From Geobacillus thermoleovorans (GTDB lineage: Bacteria > Bacillota > Bacilli > Bacillales > Anoxybacillaceae), in contig NZ_CP014335.1 of assembly GCF_001610955.1 (NCBI RefSeq), positions 2,985,001 through 3,049,000 of the forward strand: DNA of 64,000 nt, in the 5' to 3' direction. This document shows, piece by piece, positions 34,886 through 43,651 of the stretch; positions within the stretch are counted from its first letter, which is position 1, and each line of letters begins with the position of its first letter. The translations under genes were made by a program, and so were the position numbers. Below the pieces are notes generated by a model. The model was not told the DNA's origin. It did no database searches and saw only the letters and a program-made list of their open reading frames with translations.

Positions 34886-35890
34886 CTATATTAAGCCTTC
34901 TGCCAAAATCCAACGGCGCAATGTTTCTTTATCAATCATCTCGCCTTGAAACGGATTTTGACACGGGCGGATGTTCCATTCTTTCGGATAGGCATGCGGC
35001 TTCCAGCCGAAAGGAGGCCCGATCACATACATGTCTTCCGTCTCCCATGCCGCATGCGCTTCGTCTTCTGTCATGAGCTCTTCGTACATTTTTTCCCCTG
35101 GACGCAAGCCAATTTCTTTGATTTTAATCGTTTCGGTAATGTGATATTTTTTTGAGACTTCCTCAATCATCACCTCAACTAAATCCCTTAGCGCCACCAC
35201 CGGCATTTTCAGCACGAACACTTCTCCGCCCACGGCCAGTTCGTTGGCTTTTAAGATGAGAGAAATGGCTTGCGACGGCGTCATCATGTAACGAAGCATG
35301 TCCATATGGGTGACGGTCACTTCCCGATCCTCTAAAATTTGTTTTTTAAACAACGGAATGACCGAACCACGCGAACCCATGACATTGCCAAAACGCACCG
35401 CGGAGAAAATCGTTTGTTTCGGCCCTTTTTGATATTCGGTCGCCGCGATTAATCGTTCCGCCGCCAGTTTTGTTGCGCCGTACGTGTTCGTTGGCGAAAT
35501 GGCCTTATCCGTGCTTGTAAATAACACTTTTTTCACTCCGGCTTTCAAAGCGGCTTGAATGACATTTTGCGTGCCAATAATGTTCGTTTTCACCGCTTCA
35601 AACGGATTGTATTCACAAGCCGGAACATGCTTCATGGCGGCAAGATGAAAGACGTAGTCAATGTCTTCCATCGCCCGCAGCACACGCGCTTCGTCGCGGA
35701 CATCGCCAATTAAATAACGAAGCACCTTTGAATGTTTAAATTGCTGCGCCAGTTCAAACTGTTTATGCTCATCGCGGCTAAAAATGCGAATGACGTTCGG
35801 TTCATGCTGCAACAGTGTTTTGGTGAGATGTTGTCCAATCGTTCCCGTACCGCCAATAATCAAGATTTTTTTTCCTCTGTAGATGCTCAA
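34886..35890 (-). CDS. pseB: UDP-GlcNAc 4,6-dehydratase (inverting), PseB
   Basis: 334 residues. NAD(P) site ILIIGGTGTIGQHL, RIFSRDEHKQFELAQQF, FHLAAMKHVPACEYNPFEAVKTN, the TDKA-type catalytic SSTDKAISPTNTYGATK, and RFGNVMGSRGSVIPLF are the marks of PseB/FlaA1 dehydratases. It makes UDP-2-acetamido-2,6-dideoxy-arabino-hexos-4-ulose, first step to pseudaminic acid. The start is a TTG (35888-35890) and its ribosome site is weak (AAAGG 11 bases away). Confidence 0.92.
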   Translation of the reverse strand: MSIYRGKKILIIGGTGTIGQHLTKTLLQHEPNVIRIFSRDEHKQFELAQQFKHSKVLRYLIGDVRDEARVLRAMEDIDYVFHLAAMKHVPACEYNPFEAVKTNIIGTQNVIQAALKAGVKKVLFTSTDKAISPTNTYGATKLAAERLIAATEYQKGPKQTIFSAVRFGNVMGSRGSVIPLFKKQILEDREVTVTHMDMLRYMMTPSQAISLILKANELAVGGEVFVLKMPVVALRDLVEVMIEEVSKKYHITETIKIKEIGLRPGEKMYEELMTEDEAHAAWETEDMYVIGPPFGWKPHAYPKEWNIRPCQNPFQGEMIDKETLRRWILAEGLI

Positions 35891-35918
35891 CTCTGTTCAC
35901 TGCCTTTGCTGTCTGCGT

Positions 35919-36503
35919 TTAGTTCACGACATTGACTTTTACGTGCTCCATAATGTCTTTCCATAACGGCTTGACTTCATATTGGATCAAGTCGGCGATC
36001 AAAATCGTGTCTCCTGCTTCTACAGCTTGAAGCAATTGCCGCAATTGTTCCGCCAACGTTTCCCGGATGTGGACGAGCGTCTGACGATCCATCTGATCGT
36101 ACGAATGTTCGGCGAGCCAATAAAGGGCTTGATCGATCCATTGGATTCCTTCCAGCATTTGCTCAAATCGGATCCATGTATGTTCGGAAGGGGTTTGATA
36201 AAATTCATCGATGATACGCTCAATCTCTGGCAGGGCACGTGTCAAATACGAATGCATTGTCTGGAAAACATCCCGTATATATTCTTCGATCGTCACCGCC
36301 ACAACGTCAATCGTACGGATGGAATCGATTCTCTCTTCGATATAAGCCTCCATCTCGTCGTACACTTCGACGCCATCGATAACGAGATGGCTCAATTGCC
36401 GATCCGCCTCGGCAACCATGGAAAAGATTTTTTGCAACATCGCTTCAAGCTCTGATCGATCATTGCGATATTCAAACGTTTGTCCGAAAATGTTGAGCTG
36501 CAT
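35919..36503 (-). CDS. Unknown helical protein beside hag
   Basis: About 194 residues from MQLNIFGQTFEYRNDRSELEAML (ATG at 36501-36503, AGGAG upstream). Acidic, all-helical, no signal or membrane segment (IERIIDEFYQTPSEHTWIRFEQMLEGIQWID). It is first in the island after the hag terminator. It may be an adaptor for flagellin or Maf, which is inference from position only. I do not recognise the family. Confidence 0.65.
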   Translation of the reverse strand: MQLNIFGQTFEYRNDRSELEAMLQKIFSMVAEADRQLSHLVIDGVEVYDEMEAYIEERIDSIRTIDVVAVTIEEYIRDVFQTMHSYLTRALPEIERIIDEFYQTPSEHTWIRFEQMLEGIQWIDQALYWLAEHSYDQMDRQTLVHIRETLAEQLRQLLQAVEAGDTILIADLIQYEVKPLWKDIMEHVKVNVVN

Positions 36504-36629
36504 GTCTCGCACTCTCCTAAACGAGATTGTTTCGTGATCATTCGACATCCTCTACTATTATTATCGGTTTCATTTTGTCGATGTGAAGCGAATCAAACAG
36601 AAAAATCATTCCAGCGCTTCCCCTAATTG

Positions 36630-36666
36630 AAAAGGCCCCTCTCGATTACACGAGAAGAGGCCTTTC
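36630..36666 (-). terminator. hag terminator
   Basis: AAAGGCCTCTTCTCG/CGAGAGGGGCCTTTT stem of about 15 bp with loop TGTAAT and a T-rich tail on the minus strand, right after the flagellin stop. Confidence 0.85.
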
Positions 36667-36675
36667 GCTTTTCCT

Positions 36676-37656
36676 TTATCGCAACAGCTGAAGCACGCTC
36701 TGCGGCTGTTGGTTCGCTTGGGCCAGCATCGATTGGGCCGCTTGGGTGAGAATGTTTTGTTTCGTAAATTCCATCATTTCTTTCGCCATATCGACGTCGC
36801 GGATGCGTGATTCCGCCGCTGTCAAGTTTTCCGCCGACGTATCCAAGTTGTTGATCGTATGCTCTAAACGGTTTTGATAAGAACCGAGGCGGGCGCGCTC
36901 CGTCGAAACCGTGTTGATCGCGATGTCGATTTTCGAAATCGCCGCCGTTGCGCCGCTGAAAGACATGATATCTAAAGCATATTCAGGAGTGCCTGCACTG
37001 CTGACATCTGTCAATTGGTTCGCCGTTCCTCCAGCAAATTTAGCATTTGCAATGCCTCCAGACAATACGGAGGATACCGATGTACCGTTTGCCGTAGTAG
37101 CTGCACCGATAGTGTTGGCAGATGCACCAGATGCGCCAGCCAATCCAAGCGCTTGGGCGCGCATGTCGAAAATTTTAATTTCAAACGATTGATTTGTATT
37201 CGCCCCAATTTGCAGTTTAATCGGGCTCGCGCCGCTCACATTGCCGTTCAACAATTTTTGCGTGTTGAATTCCGTCGTATTGCCGATCCGGTTGATTTCA
37301 GACGTCAGTTGGTTAAATTCTTTTTGCAATTGCTCGCGGTCTGCTTGCGTATTGGTGCTGTTGGCCGCTTGCGTCGCCAGTTCGCGCATCCGTTGCAGGA
37401 TGGAGTGTACTTCATTTAACGCTCCTTCTGCCGTTTGGATGAGCGAAATGCCGTCTTGAGCGTTGCGGCTCGCTTGCTCCAACCCGCGAATTTGGCCGCG
37501 CATTTTTTCCGAAATCGCTAGACCTGCGGCGTCATCGCCGGCGCGATTGATGCGGAGGCCAGACGAAAGTTTTTCAATCGATTTGGATGCGTTCGTCGTA
37601 TTGGTCGTCAACTGCCGATACGTATTCAACGCCGCGATATTGTGGTTGATTCTCAT
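36676..37656 (-). CDS. hag: Major flagellin
   Basis: 326 residues from MRINHNIAALNTYRQL, behind AAGGAGG at 37665-37671. N-terminal D0/D1 (LSSGLRINRAGDDAAGLAISEKMRGQIRGL, IQTAEGALNEVHSILQRMRELA) and C-terminal D1/D0 (AENLTAAESRIRDVDMAKEMMEFTKQNILTQAAQSMLAQANQ) are intact. The middle is Ala/Ser/Thr/Gly-rich (GASANTIGAATTANGTSVSSVL), suited to O-glycosylation by the adjacent Maf system. A sigma-D promoter and a CsrA-type hairpin lie upstream. Confidence 0.96.
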   Translation of the reverse strand: MRINHNIAALNTYRQLTTNTTNASKSIEKLSSGLRINRAGDDAAGLAISEKMRGQIRGLEQASRNAQDGISLIQTAEGALNEVHSILQRMRELATQAANSTNTQADREQLQKEFNQLTSEINRIGNTTEFNTQKLLNGNVSGASPIKLQIGANTNQSFEIKIFDMRAQALGLAGASGASANTIGAATTANGTSVSSVLSGGIANAKFAGGTANQLTDVSSAGTPEYALDIMSFSGATAAISKIDIAINTVSTERARLGSYQNRLEHTINNLDTSAENLTAAESRIRDVDMAKEMMEFTKQNILTQAAQSMLAQANQQPQSVLQLLR

Positions 37657-37682
37657 GTTCTCTTCCTCCTTGAAATGATTTT

Positions 37683-37700
37683 TTCCACGTCCTTGTGGAA
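37683..37700 (-). promoter_or_regulatory. CsrA-type hairpin in the hag leader
   Basis: TTCCAC-AAGGAC-GTGGAA: a 6-bp stem showing GGA in the loop, about 27 bases before the start codon. The ribosome site (AAGGAGG, 37665-37671) offers a second GGA. In B. subtilis CsrA binds two such sites in the hag leader. A further stem GCGAAAG/CTTTCGC (37713-37734) is upstream. Confidence 0.75.
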
Positions 37701-37755
37701 CGGCGGGCTGGGGCGAAAGTCGGCCGCCTTTCGCCACAAGCCGCGCTCACTTTTT

Positions 37756-37781
37756 ATATCGGCGCGTTTTTTGGAAGTTTA
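37756..37781 (-). promoter_or_regulatory. Sigma-D promoter of hag
   Basis: TAAA (37778-37781) and GCCGATAT (37756-37763), 14 bp apart, on the minus strand; an exact sigma-D -10. The leader is about 90 bases. Confidence 0.88.
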
Positions 37782-37813
37782 ATAGGGAAATTTAAATTTT
37801 TTGTCGATGGGGA

Positions 37814-37838
37814 CAAAAAAAGCGCCGCTTGGGCGCCT
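37814..37838 (-). terminator. Terminator after csrA
   Basis: AGGCGCC/GGCGCTT stem with loop CAAGC, then TTTTTT on the minus strand, just after csrA and ahead of the hag promoter. Confidence 0.75.
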
Positions 37839-37845
37839 GATTCGT

Positions 37846-38085
37846 TTACGGGATGTTCCATTGTTTCAGTTTAGCGGTCAGTTCGGCGAGCGACGTTTCG
37901 GACGCTTGGGAGGCGGCGTTGTTTTCCGCTTGGATGGCAAGATACACTTCTTTGCGGTGGATATCGATGTGTTTTGGCGCGTTGATGCCGAGTTTCACTT
38001 GGTCGCCTTGGATGGCGAGGACGGTGATTTCGATGTCATCGCCGATTTGGATCGCTTCTTTGATTTTGCGCGTTAAGACAAGCAT
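37846..38085 (-). CDS. csrA: Translational regulator CsrA
   Basis: 79 residues: [34 protein letters not shown]... is the conserved CsrA beta fold with Leu4/Arg6 and the [16 protein letters not shown] binding edge. It blocks hag translation unless FliW binds it. AAAGGAGG precedes the ATG; 13 bases after fliW. Confidence 0.96.
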   Translation of the reverse strand: MLVLTRKIKEAIQIGDDIEITVLAIQGDQVKLGINAPKHIDIHRKEVYLAIQAENNAASQASETSLAELTAKLKQWNIP

Positions 38086-38098
38086 CGGGCCGCCTCCT

Positions 38099-38533
38099 TT
38101 ACGTCGCCACTTTTTCCGGGAAGAGGCGATGTTTCGTTTTGTACGGTGTGTTCGTCAAAATGACTTGCTTGCCAAACCGCTTGCGGGCGTTGATGACAAC
38201 GGGCGCCTGCAAGTTCGCCGTCGTCTCGTGAAACGGGTCGGCGACGGTGAGGATGACATACACGGCGACGTCGCGTTCGCTTTCGATGTTAAGTTGTTCG
38301 ACCGTCGCTTCATCCAGTTCAAATTCGTACGATGGAAAGTACGAAAACGGCTCAATCAGCACAAACCCGAGCGCAGGGATCTCGACCGACTGCAAGATGA
38401 CAAACGGCGTGTCGGCGAGCGGAAGAAGGACGAACCGCTTTTCGTCGGCGAATCCGGGCAAGCCATGTGGGAAATGGATAATGTCTTCTTCCTTCACCGC
38501 CACGGTTCCGTGGTATTTCGTGTCGATATTCAT
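38099..38533 (-). CDS. fliW: Flagellar assembly factor FliW
   Basis: 144 residues from [21 protein letters not shown]. Conserved [19 protein letters not shown] and [27 protein letters not shown]. FliW binds either flagellin or CsrA and thereby couples hag translation to secretion. The ATG has AGGAGGAACG upstream. Overlaps nothing; next to csrA as in B. subtilis. Confidence 0.95.
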   Translation of the reverse strand: MNIDTKYHGTVAVKEEDIIHFPHGLPGFADEKRFVLLPLADTPFVILQSVEIPALGFVLIEPFSYFPSYEFELDEATVEQLNIESERDVAVYVILTVADPFHETTANLQAPVVINARKRFGKQVILTNTPYKTKHRLFPEKVAT

Positions 38534-38553
38534 GAATCGTTCCTCCTGTTTTC

Positions 38554-39108
38554 TCAAATGACGACGTCAATGTGAAGCGACGGGCGCTGGACGAGGGCGA
38601 TCTTGACCGTTCCTTGCTGGTAGCGGATGATCGGCGCATGCGCCTTCACATCAATGCGCGGCGCGTGGGTGTTCCAGTCGATCGCCAGCCGTCCTGGTTC
38701 ATAGTCGACCTTGACGCTAAACGGCGGCGGGACGAGGGCGATGTTGAACTCGAGCGGCGGGTCTTCACTGTTTACAACGGCTTGGTCGGCGAGCGGGTTG
38801 CCGCCGTCCTCGATGCGCATCAGTTCATCGCCTTGGACCGCAGCGCGCTCGATGAAATCGAGCACCGCTTGCCGCCCGTCAGCGGCCGCATCCCGAATGA
38901 GCCGAAACACGTGCTTGTTGTTCACCGCCGCCCACGCCTCGGTCTGGTCGATCGTCAGGCGGGCGGGGATGGAAGCGATGCGCATGTCGGCGGACGGCTG
39001 CTCGATCGCCATGTCGGCATGGGGCTGGGCAATCTCGAGCCGCGCGGGTTCGCTTGAGATCGCCAGCTTGGCGTACGTCGCTTCCATCCTAAGCTGCGGA
39101 ATGCGCAT
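38554..39108 (-). CDS. yviE: YviE-like protein (DUF6470)
   Basis: 184 residues from MRIPQLRMEATYAKLAI. Repeated short strands of the form A.L.I.Q..A.M (LEIAQPHADMAIEQPSADMRI) suggest a beta structure. Found between flgL and fliW in Bacillus flagellar regions; function not known. AAAGGGGGAAGGGC precedes the ATG. A terminator at the flgL end suggests it has its own promoter. Confidence 0.85.
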   Translation of the reverse strand: MRIPQLRMEATYAKLAISSEPARLEIAQPHADMAIEQPSADMRIASIPARLTIDQTEAWAAVNNKHVFRLIRDAAADGRQAVLDFIERAAVQGDELMRIEDGGNPLADQAVVNSEDPPLEFNIALVPPPFSVKVDYEPGRLAIDWNTHAPRIDVKAHAPIIRYQQGTVKIALVQRPSLHIDVVI

Positions 39109-39165
39109 GCCCTTCCCCCTTTCAATGGTTGGGATGGATACCAAAACAGCGCGGGACTGTTCGGT

Positions 39166-39190
39166 GAAAAAAGCCAGCAGGAAGCTGGCT
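39166..39190 (-). terminator. Terminator overlapping the flgL stop
   Basis: AGCCAGC/GCTGGCT with loop TTCCT and TTTTTTC on the minus strand; the stem begins at the last base of the flgL stop codon. Confidence 0.75.
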
Positions 39191-40083
39191 TAGCGCAAAA
39201 AGTCAACCAGCGTCGGCTGAATGACGCGCGCGCCGACGGCCAAAGCGGCTCGGTGGACGCTTTCTTGCGTTTTCAAGTCGGTGATGACTTTTTCAAGATC
39301 AACGTCTTCGTTGTCCGACAACATTTTTTCCGCGATCACCTGCTGGCTGTCGATGCGGTCTTCCATCAGCTCGATCCGGTTCATGCGCGCGCCGAGTTCG
39401 GCGCGGACGCCGAGCAAATTTGTCAAATGGCTGTCGAGTTTGTCTAAATAGCCCGTTAAATCATTACCGGTCGTACTCGGATTTTCGAGGGAAGCGGCCA
39501 AGTTTTGCAAGTCGGAAAACAATCCGCTGCCCGCCCCGAACGCTGTGCTCGGCGGAATGTTGACCGGAATGTAAATGCCTTTGGCGAGCTCAATGTTCAG
39601 CTGTTGGCTGTTCGTCGACACGGAAATCGTGCCGTCCGGGTTCACAGTAACAGGTGGCTCCGTCGTTTTCGCGCCGTTAAAGATGTATTTGTCGCCGACT
39701 TTCGTATTGGCGATCGTGACCAAATGTTCGGTGAGCTGGCGCACTTCTTTGGCGATCGACTGGCGCTGCGTTTCTTCGTATGTGTCGTTGCTCGCCTGCA
39801 CGACGAGCTCGCGGATGCGCTGCAGCGCCTGCGTCGCCTTGTCAAGCGCCGAATCAGAGTTTTCGACCCAGTTGTACGCTTCCGAGAAATTGCGTTTGAA
39901 CTGCTCGACTTCGGCTAAATTCGAACGGTAGGCGATTCCTTTCATCGCCACAACAGGATCGTCGGACGGGCGGGTGATTTTTTTCCCCGTCGAAAGCTGG
40001 GTTTGATATTGATCTAACTTTTCGTAGCTGCGGGTGATTTGTTTCAACATATTATTCGCCAACATGCTTTGCGTAATACGCAT
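39190..40083 (-). CDS. flgL: Flagellar hook-filament junction protein FlgL
   Basis: 297 residues from MRITQSMLANNMLKQITRSYEKLDQYQTQLSTGKKI. Flagellin-like N- and C-terminal helices (DNEDVDLEKVITDLKTQESVHRAALAVGARVIQPTLVDFL). HAP3: second junction ring between hook and filament. Follows flgK by 10 bp. Confidence 0.95.
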   Translation of the reverse strand: MRITQSMLANNMLKQITRSYEKLDQYQTQLSTGKKITRPSDDPVVAMKGIAYRSNLAEVEQFKRNFSEAYNWVENSDSALDKATQALQRIRELVVQASNDTYEETQRQSIAKEVRQLTEHLVTIANTKVGDKYIFNGAKTTEPPVTVNPDGTISVSTNSQQLNIELAKGIYIPVNIPPSTAFGAGSGLFSDLQNLAASLENPSTTGNDLTGYLDKLDSHLTNLLGVRAELGARMNRIELMEDRIDSQQVIAEKMLSDNEDVDLEKVITDLKTQESVHRAALAVGARVIQPTLVDFLR

Positions 40084-40093
40084 CACCGTTCAC

Positions 40094-41689
40094 CTACCTT
40101 CCAACGACGCCCATGCCGTTGATGAGTTTATCGAGCATCTCGTCAATCACCGTAATTTGACGCGCCGCGGCGTTGTAGGCGTGCTGGAATTTGATCATGT
40201 TCATCATCTCTTCATCCAGCGACACGGAGCTGACCGACTGCCGTTTTTCCTCCACCGACTGGCGCAGAATTTCACTATTGCTTTTCATCCGGTTCGCCTG
40301 CTCACCGTCGACGCCAAGCTGTCCGATCCAGCCTTGGTAGTTCGTTTCGACCGTGCCTGAGGAAAGCGGCAAATTCAGGGAGGCCAAGTTGACGGAGATG
40401 CCGTCTTGCAGCGAAACGGTCGCATTGGACAGAAGCAGGCTGCGGACGTTGGCGAGGTTGATGGCGTTGTTGCCATTCCCTGTTTCCCCGCTTTTCGTTG
40501 ACGCCGCGATGTTCGCCAAATCGTCGATGTCGGCGGCGAGTTTGATCGTGTTCGCCGCGCCGCTCACCGCGCCGATCCCGCCAAAAAACGGGTGATTCGT
40601 GCTCCCGTTTAGCCCGTAGCCTTGTTGATGAACGTCGTTGAACACCTTGCCGAACGTGTAGGCGAGCTTGTCCAAATTCGCCAGCATGTCTGGGTACAGC
40701 CCTTTGACGATCGGCTGGCCGCTGGCGTCGGTTCCTGTTTGATAGCCGTATCCTTCGATCAGCCCGCGCAATTTGCCGTTCGGAAGAGAGAAAAAGGAAA
40801 CGGTCGTCCCGCTGACATCGAGCGTATTGATGCCTAGATCGGGAGGCATCTCCTTCACCCCGTCGCCGTCGACATCGCTGCCATCGGAAAACGACACGAC
40901 AGACGCCGTTCGGCCTTGAACGAGATACACTTTCGCGCTCCCGTTCATCACGTAAACATCGTACGTTCCTTCCGCCATGGGCAAGGCGTTTCCGCCAGTT
41001 GGATGCTTTTCCACACCGATCTCCATATATTGCGACAGCTGGTCGATCAACCGATCGCGCTCATCGTACAAGTCGTTGGGCAAATAGCCGTTCGGCTCGA
41101 TTTCGGCGATCCGTTCATTCAATGCGCTGATTTGGTTGAGAAGGGAATTGATTTCCGTCACCGTCGTACCGATTTGCGTGCCAAGATCCGTGCGGATTTG
41201 CGCCAAGGAATTTGACAAGTAATGGAACGTCTCGACGACCGCTAACCCGCGCTGGCGAACGACGGAGCGCGCTCCTTCGTTCTCCGGGTGGGTGCTCAAA
41301 TCTTGAAGCGCCTGCCAAAACTGGTCCATCGTTTTCGCTAGTCCGCTGTCGGACGGCTCATTCATAATGTCTTCCATCTTCGACACCGCATCCGCGCGCG
41401 CTTCCCAATAGCCGAGTTTGCTGTTTTCGCCGCGGTATTGGATGTCGAGGAAATATTCACGCACCCGTTCGACCGACGACGCTTCCACCCCTGTCCCCAT
41501 TTGCCCTGGGATGTTCGGGCGGTTGAGCCCGGGCGTCGGAAACGGCGGCGTCGCCTTGAGTTGGACGCGTTGCCGTGTATACCCTTCCGTATTGGCGTTG
41601 GCGATGTTATGTCCTGTCGTATACAACGCCGCTTGCTGGGCCATCATGGCGCGCCGAGCGGCTTCTAATCCGTGGAATGTCGAGAGCAT
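40094..41689 (-). CDS. flgK: Flagellar hook-associated protein FlgK
   Basis: 531 residues. N-terminal STFHGLEAARRAMMAQQAALYTTGHNIANANTEGYTRQRV is the axial-protein motif; C-terminal SLDEEMMNMIKFQHAYNAAARQITVIDEMLDKLINGMGVVGR is the paired helix. HAP1, first junction ring. GGGGGAGAACG precedes the ATG. Confidence 0.96.
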   Translation of the reverse strand: MLSTFHGLEAARRAMMAQQAALYTTGHNIANANTEGYTRQRVQLKATPPFPTPGLNRPNIPGQMGTGVEASSVERVREYFLDIQYRGENSKLGYWEARADAVSKMEDIMNEPSDSGLAKTMDQFWQALQDLSTHPENEGARSVVRQRGLAVVETFHYLSNSLAQIRTDLGTQIGTTVTEINSLLNQISALNERIAEIEPNGYLPNDLYDERDRLIDQLSQYMEIGVEKHPTGGNALPMAEGTYDVYVMNGSAKVYLVQGRTASVVSFSDGSDVDGDGVKEMPPDLGINTLDVSGTTVSFFSLPNGKLRGLIEGYGYQTGTDASGQPIVKGLYPDMLANLDKLAYTFGKVFNDVHQQGYGLNGSTNHPFFGGIGAVSGAANTIKLAADIDDLANIAASTKSGETGNGNNAINLANVRSLLLSNATVSLQDGISVNLASLNLPLSSGTVETNYQGWIGQLGVDGEQANRMKSNSEILRQSVEEKRQSVSSVSLDEEMMNMIKFQHAYNAAARQITVIDEMLDKLINGMGVVGR

Positions 41690-41700
41690 CGTTCTCCCCC

Positions 41701-42168
41701 TTACGCTTTCGATTCAAACAGCGGGCGGTCTGGCGATGGCGCGTACCCTTGCGTGCGGCTGTAAGTGGACGGCGTTGGGGTGAACGTCTCGATCATGGCG
41801 GTGACAAACTGGAGCGACTGCTCAATGAGCTGGCGGTTCAACTCATTCGCTTCCGCCACCGCGTTCACCGCCTGTTTCAGCCGCTCACGGCATTCACGCA
41901 ATTCCTCGCGCTCCTTGCCTTTCGCCATCGCCTCGCATTGGGCGATTGTCACCGTTTCATCGCCGAGCACCTCTTTCAGCCAGCGCCGCCGCCGTTCTTC
42001 GAGTTGACGGATGGCCAAAATATGCTTTTGTTCATCCGTAAGCAAAGCCGACAGCGCCTCGATATCGTTTTTTTTCAACGCTTCCGTTTTCCGCCGCGAA
42101 AGCGCCAGCAAGCTTTCATGCAGCTCGATATGCGCCCGCAAAAGATGGATGAGTGCCGCAAACGTCAT
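41701..42168 (-). CDS. flgN: FlgN-type flagellar chaperone
   Basis: About 155 residues, helical (LIHLLRAHIELHESLLALSRRKTEALKKNDIEALSALL, LEERRRRWLKEVLGDE). Matches the FlgN/YvyG family that guards FlgK and FlgL before export. Between flgM and flgK. The start is the ATG after a GTG that overlaps it. Confidence 0.88.
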   Translation of the reverse strand: MTFAALIHLLRAHIELHESLLALSRRKTEALKKNDIEALSALLTDEQKHILAIRQLEERRRRWLKEVLGDETVTIAQCEAMAKGKEREELRECRERLKQAVNAVAEANELNRQLIEQSLQFVTAMIETFTPTPSTYSRTQGYAPSPDRPLFESKA

Positions 42169-42183
42169 CACGATCCGCTTCCT

Positions 42184-42450
42184 TTATCGATGGTTTCGAT
42201 AATACTCGATCATCCGCTTGGCGACCGCCCGCGGGTCGACTTGGTATGTGCCGTTTTCAATTTGTTGGCGCAGCTCATCCAATTTCGCCTGCCGCGCCTG
42301 TTCCCAGCTTGCCGCTTCTTGCAGCTCTTTCGCTTCTTTCGAAATTTCTACTTGATCTCTAGGCGCCTTCTCCGTCGCCAGCCGCTCCGTTTTGGCGAGC
42401 TGACGCTGGTACGGGTTGACGCCCATCGGTCCAATATGGTGGATTTTCAT
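42184..42450 (-). CDS. flgM: Anti-sigma-D factor FlgM
   Basis: 88 residues from MKIHHIGPMGVNPYQRQLAK; C-terminal VDPRAVAKRMIEYYRNHR is the sigma-binding helix. Holds sigma-D inactive until hook completion. GAGGTGA lies 5 bases before the ATG at 42448-42450; an earlier GTG overlaps that site. A sigma-D promoter is about 50 bp upstream, giving feedback. Confidence 0.93.
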   Translation of the reverse strand: MKIHHIGPMGVNPYQRQLAKTERLATEKAPRDQVEISKEAKELQEAASWEQARQAKLDELRQQIENGTYQVDPRAVAKRMIEYYRNHR

Positions 42451-42498
42451 CACATTCACCTCGCTTGACCGGCGCTTGTTTGCATTTGGCTATTGTTT

Positions 42499-42525
42499 AT
42501 ATCGGAACGTTGACGGAAATGTTTA
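42499..42525 (-). promoter_or_regulatory. Sigma-D promoter of flgM
   Basis: TAAA (42522-42525), 15-bp spacer, TCCGATAT (42499-42506) on the minus strand. It overlaps the last codons of yvyF, so flgM-flgN-flgK-flgL can be read separately from yvyF. Confidence 0.88.
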
Positions 42526-42933
42526 GCGTTCTTGATAGTCTTGGGTGTAATAAGTGGCATGGCGGGGACGATCTTCTTTTTCCTTTTTCCCCTCCGCCCG
42601 GCGCAAGTCGGCTTGCAGCTGGCCAAGGCACTTGGCGCACAGCCGCCCTTCACGGATCATCGCTCCGCACGAGTCGCAAGGGTAGCCGAGATTTGGAAAA
42701 TGGACGAGCTGCAGCCGCCCCGCGCGAATCCATTTGATGATCAGCTTCTCCTCCACCCCTGTCGCCTCAACAACTTGCGCCATCGTCGCCGTGCGGTTTT
42801 CCCGTTTGCGCAAAAACGCGTAGACACGCTCAAACTGCCGCTCTTCCTCTTGGTGGCACGATTCGCATACATCACGCGTCGATAATTTGACAAACAACCG
42901 CCCGCACTTCGAGCAATTGGATAGTTCCGCCAT
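42523..42933 (-). CDS. yvyF: Flagellar operon zinc-ribbon protein YvyF
   Basis: 136 residues. Zinc knuckles at both ends (CSKCGRLFVKLSTRDVCESC; CDSCGAMIREGRLCAKC) flank a winged-helix-like middle (ATMAQVVEATGVEEKLIIKWIRAGRLQL). The family is always found with flgM; a regulatory role is suspected. Upstream 42934-43139 holds no gene that I can see. Confidence 0.88.
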   Translation of the reverse strand: MAELSNCSKCGRLFVKLSTRDVCESCHQEEERQFERVYAFLRKRENRTATMAQVVEATGVEEKLIIKWIRAGRLQLVHFPNLGYPCDSCGAMIREGRLCAKCLGQLQADLRRAEGKKEKEDRPRHATYYTQDYQER

Positions 42934-43139
42934 CGTGGATCCCTCCCGATCATTGCCTATGAAGCCGCCGTATAAAAACTTATTAGGTTGAATAATGGCG
43001 CCCGCCTGGTGGTCACCAACTCGTCGCCAACACCGCCCCTCCTGTCAGTGACGCGTCCCTGCATGCGGCGCCGTTGAACATATTCCACAGCCGCAAGCAG
43101 ATCGATAATCTGTCAATATTGATGACCAACGCAACATTG

Positions 43140-43171
43140 CGGAATCGATCTTGTACTCTTAAACGATTCCG
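43140..43171 (-). terminator. Hairpin after yaaR-like gene
   Basis: CGGAATCG/CGATTCCG, 8-bp perfect stem with a 16-base loop, beginning at the base after the stop codon. No T-run follows, so it may be only an mRNA 3' structure. Confidence 0.35.
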
Positions 43172-43609
43172 TCATGTGTAAATATTAATGATCAGCCCTT
43201 GAATCTCGCCGACAAGCCGCAAAATCTCGAGTCCACGCTGTTCTTTTTGCAGCACTTCATTCGTCAGTTCAACGAGCTTTTGATCGACTTCCTTCACGAG
43301 CTTATAAATGCGCGCCCGCCCGCCGCGGCTGAAGCCGCGCTGTTCTTCCAGCTGCAGACCGTTTTTCACCGCATCGTCCAAAAACGACTTGACGAGCTGC
43401 TTATATTTGCGCAAATCCTCAACCGTCCGCGACTCGGCAAGCTTTTTCCCTTGCTCCTCGATTTGCCGGACTTGTTCGTTGATCCGCTCCCATACGACGT
43501 TGTGGCGCGTTTTCGCCATGACTTCGGTGAAGGACACCGATTCCATCGGGACGTCATCCTTGCGGCTCACGTTCGCCAGCCCAGCGCGCGTTACTTTTTG
43601 CACTTCCAT
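43172..43609 (-). CDS. YaaR-family protein (DUF327)
   Basis: 145 residues from MEVQKVTRAGL. SFTEVMAKTRHNVVWERINEQVRQIEEQGKKLAESRTVEDLRKYKQLVKSFL and ARIYKLVKEVDQKLVELTNEVL are the DUF327 pattern, a helical protein of unknown role (B. subtilis YaaR). Here it ends a secondary flagellar gene cluster, hinting at a flagellar link. GAGGTGATGACG precedes the ATG. Confidence 0.88.
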   Translation of the reverse strand: MEVQKVTRAGLANVSRKDDVPMESVSFTEVMAKTRHNVVWERINEQVRQIEEQGKKLAESRTVEDLRKYKQLVKSFLDDAVKNGLQLEEQRGFSRGGRARIYKLVKEVDQKLVELTNEVLQKEQRGLEILRLVGEIQGLIINIYT

Positions 43610-43651
43610 CGTCATCACCTCTCGCTACCCCCATTATCGCACAATCATAGC

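Noticed and set aside
36549..36629. Sigma-D promoter (CCGATAAT) before the 35919 gene
   Set aside because: The -10 deviates and no TAAA lies at the right distance, so support is too thin.
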